Origin: Actinomadura geliboluensis
GTDB taxonomy: Bacteria > Actinomycetota > Actinomycetes > Streptosporangiales > Streptosporangiaceae
Direction of reading: 5' to 3'
Assembly: GCF_005889745.1 (NCBI RefSeq)
Contig: NZ_VCKZ01000034.1
Span: 1 to 35,130, forward strand
DNA length: 35,130 bases
The notes under the pieces were generated by a model. That model was not told where the DNA came from. It did not search any database and worked only from the letters and a program-made list of their open reading frames with translations. The translations under genes were made by a program, and so were the position numbers. Positions 29,904 to 35,130 of this stretch are shown here, one piece after another; the first letter of the stretch is position 1; every line of letters starts with the position of its first letter.

Positions 29904-31954
29904 CGTCCTCGCACCGCACCCGCCTCGCGGTCGACATCGGCGGCACGTTCGTCGACGCCATCGCCTACGACGAGGTGACCGGTGAGCTGCGGCTGCACAA
30001 GGCCCCGACCACCCCGGACGCGCCGGCGCAGGGCGTCCTCGACGCCGTCGGCGGGCTCGCCGGCCGGCTGGACGACGTCGAGGCGTTCGTGCACGGCACG
30101 ACCCTCGGGCTCAACGCGATCCTGCAGCGCCGCGGCGCCGACGTCGGGATCATCACCAACGCCGGGTTCCGCGACCTGCTGGAGATCGCGCGGGCCAACG
30201 TGCCGGGCCAGTACATGTACGACTTCGCCTACGCCCCGCCGCCGCCGCTCGTGCCGCGCCGGCACCGGACGGGCGTGCCCGGCCGGATCGACGCGCAGGG
30301 CGCCGAGGTGGAGCCGCTCGACGAGGACGCCGTCCGCGAGGCGGGCCGCGTCCTGGTCGAGGAGCACGGGCTGCGCTCCATCGCGATCTGCTTCCTGCAC
30401 TCCTACGCCGAGCCGGCGCACGAGCGGCGCGCGGCGCAGATCCTGCGCGAGAGCCACCCGGACGTGTCGATCTCGGTGTCCACCGACATCAGCCGCGAGT
30501 ACCGGGAGTATGAGCGGACCAGCACCGCGACCCTGGACGCCTACATCCGGCCCGTCCTCAGCGACTATATCGGCGCGCTGGAGGAGCGCCTCGGCGACGC
30601 CGGGCTGACCCGCCCGCTGCACATCATGCGCTCGGGCGGCGGCGCGATGACCGCCGAGCTGGCCCGCAGCGCCCCGCTGATGACGGTGCTGTCGGGTCCG
30701 GCCGGCGGCGTGGTCGGCGCCTCGTTCCTGGCCCGCGAGCTGGGCCGGGACAAGCTGATCTCGTTCGACGTCGGCGGCACCAGCGTGGACTGCTGCGTGA
30801 TCGAGGACGGCTCTCCCGGCGAGGTGCACGAGGCCGCGATCGACGGCTTCCCGCTGCTCATCCCGATCTTCGACATCCGGACGGTCGGGGCGGGCGGCGG
30901 GTCCATCGCCTGGATGGACCACGGCCTGCTCAAGGTCGGCCCGCAGAGCGCCGGCGCCGTCCCGGGCCCGGTCGCCTACGGGGCGGGCGGCACCGAGCCG
31001 ACCGTGACCGACGTTGCGCTGGTGCTCGGCTACCTCGACCCGGCGGCGTTCCTCGGCGGCGACATGAGCATCGACGCGGACGCGGCGCGCGCCGCCGTGG
31101 CCGACAAGCTCGCCGGCCCGCTCGGCGTGGACGTGACCCAGGCCGCCGCGAGCGTCCTGCGGGTGCTGCTCGCCCGGACGGTCGGCGCGCTCCGCGAGAT
31201 CACGGTCGAGCGGGCGCTGGACCCGCGCGAGTTCGCGCTGCTGGCGTTCGGCGGCGCGGGCCCGCTGCTCGGCCCGATGCTGGCCCGCGAGATGGGCATC
31301 ACCGAGACCATCGTCCCGCAGGTCCCGGCGGCGTTCTCGGCGTTCGGGATGCTGATGTCCGACCTGGAGTACGAGTTCGCCACCACCGTGCTCAAGCCGC
31401 TCAGCGACGACACCCTCGCCGAACTGGAACCGGCCTTCACCGATCTGGAGAACCAGGGCGAGGAGGTGCTGTCGCTCCAGGGCGTCAAGCCGGAGGACCG
31501 CACCCTGGTCCGCCGCCTGGACGTCCGCTACCACGGCCAGGAGCACACGCTCGGCATAGACCTGCGGCCCGGTGACGACGCCGCCGCGATCCTCGAGCGG
31601 TTCCACGAGCTGCACCGCGCCCGGTACGGGCACGCGATGCCCGACGGCGGCCAGATCCTCACCCTGCGGGTGCGGGCCGTCGGCGTCCTGCCGAAGCCCG
31701 GGCTCCGCACGCTGCCCGGCGGCGGCACCGGCGACCCCGAGCCGGTCGACAGCCGCCCCGCCTTCGACGTCGCCACCGGCGAGACCGTGCCGTTCCCGGT
31801 GTACGAGCGGACGTCCCTCGCACCCGGGCACGCCGTGCCCGGCCCCGCGATCGTCGAGGAGGGCACCTCCACCACGGTGATCTTCAGTGACCAGCGGCTC
31901 ACCGTGGACGTCCACGGCCACCTGCTGGTGAGCAGCCCGGAGACGGCCCAGTGA
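29900..31954 (+). CDS. Hydantoinase/5-oxoprolinase subunit A (HyuA-like)
   Basis: A 684-residue subunit of an ATP-dependent cyclic-amide hydrolase. The N-terminal LAVDIGGTFVDAIAY and the central LISFDVGGTSVDCCVIEDG are the two ASKHA-type phosphate-binding segments. The stretch VHGTTLGLNAILQRRGADVG is typical of HyuA, as are SGPAGGVVGASFLA and VGAGGGSIAW. Usually the motif GPACYG follows; here it is GPVAYG, with Ala359 in place of the common cysteine. Relatives open 5-oxoproline or N-methylhydantoin rings, or in another branch carboxylate acetone. The partner subunit is the next gene. The start is GTG 29900 with GGAGG six bases upstream, overlapping the previous stop. Confidence 0.93.
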   Translation: MTSSHRTRLAVDIGGTFVDAIAYDEVTGELRLHKAPTTPDAPAQGVLDAVGGLAGRLDDVEAFVHGTTLGLNAILQRRGADVGIITNAGFRDLLEIARANVPGQYMYDFAYAPPPPLVPRRHRTGVPGRIDAQGAEVEPLDEDAVREAGRVLVEEHGLRSIAICFLHSYAEPAHERRAAQILRESHPDVSISVSTDISREYREYERTSTATLDAYIRPVLSDYIGALEERLGDAGLTRPLHIMRSGGGAMTAELARSAPLMTVLSGPAGGVVGASFLARELGRDKLISFDVGGTSVDCCVIEDGSPGEVHEAAIDGFPLLIPIFDIRTVGAGGGSIAWMDHGLLKVGPQSAGAVPGPVAYGAGGTEPTVTDVALVLGYLDPAAFLGGDMSIDADAARAAVADKLAGPLGVDVTQAAASVLRVLLARTVGALREITVERALDPREFALLAFGGAGPLLGPMLAREMGITETIVPQVPAAFSAFGMLMSDLEYEFATTVLKPLSDDTLAELEPAFTDLENQGEEVLSLQGVKPEDRTLVRRLDVRYHGQEHTLGIDLRPGDDAAAILERFHELHRARYGHAMPDGGQILTLRVRAVGVLPKPGLRTLPGGGTGDPEPVDSRPAFDVATGETVPFPVYERTSLAPGHAVPGPAIVEEGTSTTVIFSDQRLTVDVHGHLLVSSPETAQ

Positions 31955-31974
31955 GCCAGACAGGAGATGGTCCG

Positions 31975-33759
31975 ATGAGCACGACGACGCCCGGCGGCCC
32001 CGAGGGCGCGCGCGGAGCGGCCCCGCTCGACGGGGCGACCGTCGAGGTGATCCGCAACTACCTGGTCTCCGTCGGGGAGCAGATGCGCCGCACGCTGGTG
32101 CGGGCCGCGTTCAACCCGGTGATCTACGAGGTCCTCGACTTCGGCATCTCGATCTACGACGGCGACCTGGAGCTGATGGCCGAGGCCGCCGGGATCACCT
32201 CGTTCCTCGGCGCGAACGACCACGCGATCGTCAAGGGCGTCGAGTACGTGGGCCGGGAGAACCTCGCGCCCGGCGACGTCTACCTGCTCAACTACCCGTA
32301 CTGGAGCGGCGCGCACTCCTACGACGCGATGCTGTTCTCCCCGGTGTTCCGGGACGGGCGCGCCGAGCCGTCCGCCTACCTGGCCGTCCGCGCCCACTGG
32401 ATGGACCTCGGCGCGAAGGCCCCCGGCTACGTCCTCGACTCCACCGACATGCACCAGGAAGGGCTGATCTTCCCGGGCACGCGGATCGTGCACCAGGGCG
32501 AGGTCGTCCGCGACATCGTCGAGCTGATCCGCTTCAACTCGCGGCTTCCGGACCTGACCATCGGCGACTTCCACGCCCAGCTCGCGGCGCTGCGCACCGG
32601 GGAGAACCGGCTCGCGCAGGTGTGGGACAAGTTCGGCGGCGAGGTCGTGGACCAGGCCGTCAAGCAGATCATCGAGCACGGCGAGCGGGTCGCCCGCAAG
32701 GCCGTCGCGGCACTGCCGGACGGCACCTGGACCGCGTCCGACTACTGCGACGACGACGGCATCACCGACGACCTGATCCGCATGGAGGTCAAGGTCACCG
32801 TCGACGGCGACCGGATGGAGGTCGACTTCAACGGCTCCGACGGCGCCGTCCTCGGCCCGGTGAACCTCCCGATCGGCGCCACCGAGAGCCTGGCCAAGTC
32901 GACCTTCAAGGAGCTGACCACGCCGGACGAGCCGTCCAACGCCGGCCACTACCGGGCCCTGACGATCAAGGCGGACCCGGGCAACTTCTTCCACGCCGTC
33001 TACCCGTCCGCGACGTTCACCCAGTGGAGCGGCATCGTCGCCTTCGAGCTGATCCACAAGGCGCTCGCGGACGTCCTCGACTCCATCCCGGCCTCGTCGG
33101 GCGGCGACGAGCCGGGCTTCATGGCCCTCGGGCACGACCCGCGGACCGGCGAGGACTTCGTCATCAGCAACAACGAGGGCATCGGGTGGGGCGCGCGCCG
33201 CGACCGCGACGGCGCGAACGCGCAGCAGCACCCGTCGCAGAGCGTCGTCCGCAACACCCCGATCGAGGTGCTGGAGCACAAGTCGACGATCTTCCATGAG
33301 CGGCTGGAGCTGATCCCCGACTCCGGGGGCGCCGGCCGGTACCGGGGCGGCGTCGGCGTCCTGCGGGAGGTCCGCTACCTCGCCGAGGGCGAGGTGCTGT
33401 CGATGAAGAAGAAGAGCAAGACGCGGCCGTGGGCGCTGAACGGCGGCCTCGAACCCGAGCCCAGCGGCATGACGCTGTGGCCCGGCACCGACCGCGAGAA
33501 GCGCGTCGGGATGTACCGCGCCACGATGCGGGCCGACGACCGCTTCGTCAACCGCACGGCCGGCGGAGGCGGCTACGGCGACCCGCTCGACCGCGACGCC
33601 GCGGCCGTCGTCGCCGACGTCCTGGACGGCTACGTCACCGCCGAGGCCGCCGAGCGCGAGTACGGCCTGATCGTCGCCCCCGACGGCTCCCACCACGAGA
33701 CCCCGGCCCGCGCCGAACGGCGCCGGACGCAGCCCCCCGCCGATCGGCACGACACCTGA
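31975..33759 (+). CDS. Hydantoinase/5-oxoprolinase subunit B (HyuB-like)
   Basis: A 594-residue partner of the HyuA-like subunit. Family text includes RNYLVSVGEQMRRTLVRAAF near the start, NDHAIVKGVEYV, PGDVYLLNYPYWSGAHSYD, HWMDLG, FNGSDGAVLGPVNLPIG, GGAGRYRGGVGVLREV and the C-terminal TAGGGGYGDPLDRD. The length and order agree with HyuB proteins. ATG 31975 with AGGAGA about 9 bases upstream is preferred; GTG 31951 overlaps the HyuA stop and would add eight residues (VSQTGDGP). With HyuA it should hydrolyse a five-membered cyclic amide using ATP. The substrate is unassigned; given the neighbouring genes, a ring form of an imino-acid derivative is a reasonable guess. Confidence 0.93.
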   Translation: MSTTTPGGPEGARGAAPLDGATVEVIRNYLVSVGEQMRRTLVRAAFNPVIYEVLDFGISIYDGDLELMAEAAGITSFLGANDHAIVKGVEYVGRENLAPGDVYLLNYPYWSGAHSYDAMLFSPVFRDGRAEPSAYLAVRAHWMDLGAKAPGYVLDSTDMHQEGLIFPGTRIVHQGEVVRDIVELIRFNSRLPDLTIGDFHAQLAALRTGENRLAQVWDKFGGEVVDQAVKQIIEHGERVARKAVAALPDGTWTASDYCDDDGITDDLIRMEVKVTVDGDRMEVDFNGSDGAVLGPVNLPIGATESLAKSTFKELTTPDEPSNAGHYRALTIKADPGNFFHAVYPSATFTQWSGIVAFELIHKALADVLDSIPASSGGDEPGFMALGHDPRTGEDFVISNNEGIGWGARRDRDGANAQQHPSQSVVRNTPIEVLEHKSTIFHERLELIPDSGGAGRYRGGVGVLREVRYLAEGEVLSMKKKSKTRPWALNGGLEPEPSGMTLWPGTDREKRVGMYRATMRADDRFVNRTAGGGGYGDPLDRDAAAVVADVLDGYVTAEAAEREYGLIVAPDGSHHETPARAERRRTQPPADRHDT

Positions 33760-33799
33760 ACCCGTCCGACCGGACACGTCCACGAAGGGGAGACGACCC

Positions 33800-35130
33800 G
33801 TGCTCCACACATCTCTTGCGGCCGGCGAGCCGACACCGAGGACCAGGTGGTTCCCCGGCGGGCTCCGCGCCCGGGGGCGCGCCGCCGGGCTGCGGCTGAC
33901 GGCCGTGCTCGCGGCCGGGGCCCTCGCCGCGGCCGCGTGCGGCGGTGCCGGCGGCGGCTCCACCGCCCGCACCCAGACCCTGATCATCGCCGAGAACGAG
34001 CCGCCCGCGACGTTCGACCCGGCCCAGGCCGACAACTCGACGGTCGACGAGGTGGCCCGGCCCGCCTACGACACCCTCGTCAAGTACGACGCGGACAACA
34101 AGATCGTCCCTAGCGTCGCGACTGAATGGAAGGTCTCCGAGGACGGCCGCTCCATCGACATGACCCTGCGCGGCGACGTCACCTTCCACGACGGCGCCAA
34201 GCTCACCGCCACCGACGTCCAGTACAGCCTCGACCGGATCAAGAAGCTGAAGGTCGGGGTGGCGTCGCTGCTGACCCCGTACGACTCCACCGAGGTCGTC
34301 GACGACACCCATCTGACGATCAAGCTGACCCGCGCCTACGCGCCGATGATCCCGGCGCTGACCCGCGTCTACCTGCTCAACTCCAAACTGGTCGAGTCGC
34401 ACAAGGGCGACGACGAGGGCCAGAAGTGGCTCGCCACCGCCGACGCCGGCTCCGGCCCCTACAGGCTGACCGGCTACACCGCCAACCAGGAGGCGAAGTT
34501 CACCCAGTACGACAAGTACTGGGGCGGCTTCTCCGGCCAGGCCAAGGACGTGGTCTTCCGGTACCTGCCGCAGGCCGCGACGCAGAAGAGTTCACTGCTG
34601 GCCGGTGACATCGACATCGCCATGGACATCGACCCCAACGACTGGAAGTCGTTCGAGGGCAACGGCGGCTACAAGGTCGACAAGGCCGACACCAACGTCC
34701 AGCTCTACGTGTTCTTCAAGATGAAGGACTCGCCGGTGTCGAACAAGGCGCTGCGCGAGGCGATCGCCTCCTCCTACCAGTACGACCAGCACCTCACCTC
34801 GATCCTCAAGGGCGCGGGCAAGAAGGCGACGGGCGTGCTGCCGTCCACCATGGCCTGCTTCGACTCCGCCGTCCCGCAGCCGACGCACGACGTCGCAAAG
34901 GCCCAGGAGTCGCTGAAGTCCGCGGGGCTCTCCAACGTCACCCTCACGATGACCTACCTCAAGGCGACGGCCGAGATGGAGCAGGCCGCGACGCTGCTCC
35001 AGTCCGACCTGGCCAAGATCGGCGTCAAGCTGAAGCTCGAAGCGATCACCTACCCCGAGCACGTGCAGCGGCTGAAGAGCAACAAGACCACGCCCGACCT
35101 GGCCATGATCTACGCCTTCCCGCCCAACCC
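33800..35130 (+). CDS. ABC transporter solute-binding lipoprotein, peptide type (3' end outside window)
   Basis: The first 443 or so residues of a family 5 extracellular solute-binding protein. The signal sequence (about 30-46) ends in a lipobox-like LAAAAC with Cys47, so it should be a lipoprotein on the outer face of the membrane. The mature part shows PPATFDPAQADNSTVDEVA, LVKYDADNKIVPSVATEW, FHDGAKLTATDVQYSLDRI and GSGPYRLTGY, all typical of oligopeptide/dipeptide/nickel-binding proteins. The start is GTG 33800 with GGGGAG about 8 bases upstream, 40 bp after the HyuB-like gene. It is probably in the same operon and brings in the substrate; permease and ATPase genes would be expected beyond the right edge. 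Confidence 0.93.
   Translation, partial: MLHTSLAAGEPTPRTRWFPGGLRARGRAAGLRLTAVLAAGALAAAACGGAGGGSTARTQTLIIAENEPPATFDPAQADNSTVDEVARPAYDTLVKYDADNKIVPSVATEWKVSEDGRSIDMTLRGDVTFHDGAKLTATDVQYSLDRIKKLKVGVASLLTPYDSTEVVDDTHLTIKLTRAYAPMIPALTRVYLLNSKLVESHKGDDEGQKWLATADAGSGPYRLTGYTANQEAKFTQYDKYWGGFSGQAKDVVFRYLPQAATQKSSLLAGDIDIAMDIDPNDWKSFEGNGGYKVDKADTNVQLYVFFKMKDSPVSNKALREAIASSYQYDQHLTSILKGAGKKATGVLPSTMACFDSAVPQPTHDVAKAQESLKSAGLSNVTLTMTYLKATAEMEQAATLLQSDLAKIGVKLKLEAITYPEHVQRLKSNKTTPDLAMIYAFPPN

Noticed and set aside
31528..34035. An 835-codon open frame on the reverse strand
   Set aside because: It is antisense to the HyuA/HyuB-like genes and the binding-protein start, with repetitive Gly/Ala/Val/Asp text and no motif.
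1..35130. CRISPR arrays, tRNA, rRNA and insertion sequences
   Set aside because: No regularly spaced repeats, cloverleaf-like T-loop/CCA signals, conserved rRNA text or transposase motifs were seen by reading; a dedicated search was not possible.

Overview
The window is very GC-rich, with G/C at nearly every third codon position, frequent GTG starts and stop-start overlaps. Together with the gene families (tandem universal stress proteins, a CtpF-like ATPase, an Hrp1-like CBS protein), this points to an actinomycete, plausibly of the Streptosporangiales/Thermomonosporaceae type. The genus is inferred, not shown. I see no rRNA, tRNA, CRISPR array or recognisable transposase.

Region A (1-10461), stress and redox. 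A truncated APC amino-acid permease is followed by four tandem-domain universal stress proteins (USPs) and one SRPBCC protein. A reverse-strand flavin module follows: a ferric-reductase-like flavocytochrome, an FMN-binding protein carrying a flavinylation motif, and the flavin transferase ApbE. It is divergent from an OmpR-type response regulator and histidine kinase, and the shared intergenic region carries direct and inverted repeats.

Region B (10462-18532), dormancy-like cluster. Two P-type ATPases of different classes lie tail to tail: a P2 ATPase with Na,K-ATPase-like membrane motifs, and a P1B-5 ATPase with a C-terminal hemerythrin domain. A fifth USP, a TetR-like regulator, a two-CBS-domain protein and a DUF302 protein follow. 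Several promoters in regions A and B carry a shared GGGAC(C/T)TTCG(T/C)CC-like sequence resembling DosR/DevR boxes, and the content (USPs, CtpF-like ATPase, Hrp1-like CBS protein) resembles the mycobacterial DosR regulon.

Region C (18533-23250), reactive sulfur. A thioredoxin, a CsoR-family repressor with the Cys-Cys, no-His pattern of persulfide sensors (CstR type) and a methyltransferase form a forward operon. A convergent operon encodes a rhodanese with a membrane domain and one 758-residue reading frame joining a TauE/SafE transporter, a persulfide-dioxygenase-type metallo-beta-lactamase domain and two rhodanese domains. Near-palindromic ATACCCC..GGGGTAT sites lie upstream of both operons, so one repressor probably controls both. 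Two strong tandem hairpins separate the operons.

Region D (23519-35130), catabolic operon. A LacI-family regulator is divergent from a tightly coupled operon: DHDPS-family lyase/deaminase, a three-subunit HcnABC-like dehydrogenase, a metal amidohydrolase, HyuA- and HyuB-like cyclic-amide hydrolase subunits, and the start of a peptide-type ABC solute-binding lipoprotein. Two near-identical LacI-type operators flank the divergent promoter. HcnABC plus a DHDPS-family deaminase is the arrangement known from D-hydroxyproline oxidation. The added amidohydrolase and hydantoinase/oxoprolinase suggest a cyclic or peptide-bound imino-acid substrate, but the substrate is not proven by the sequence.
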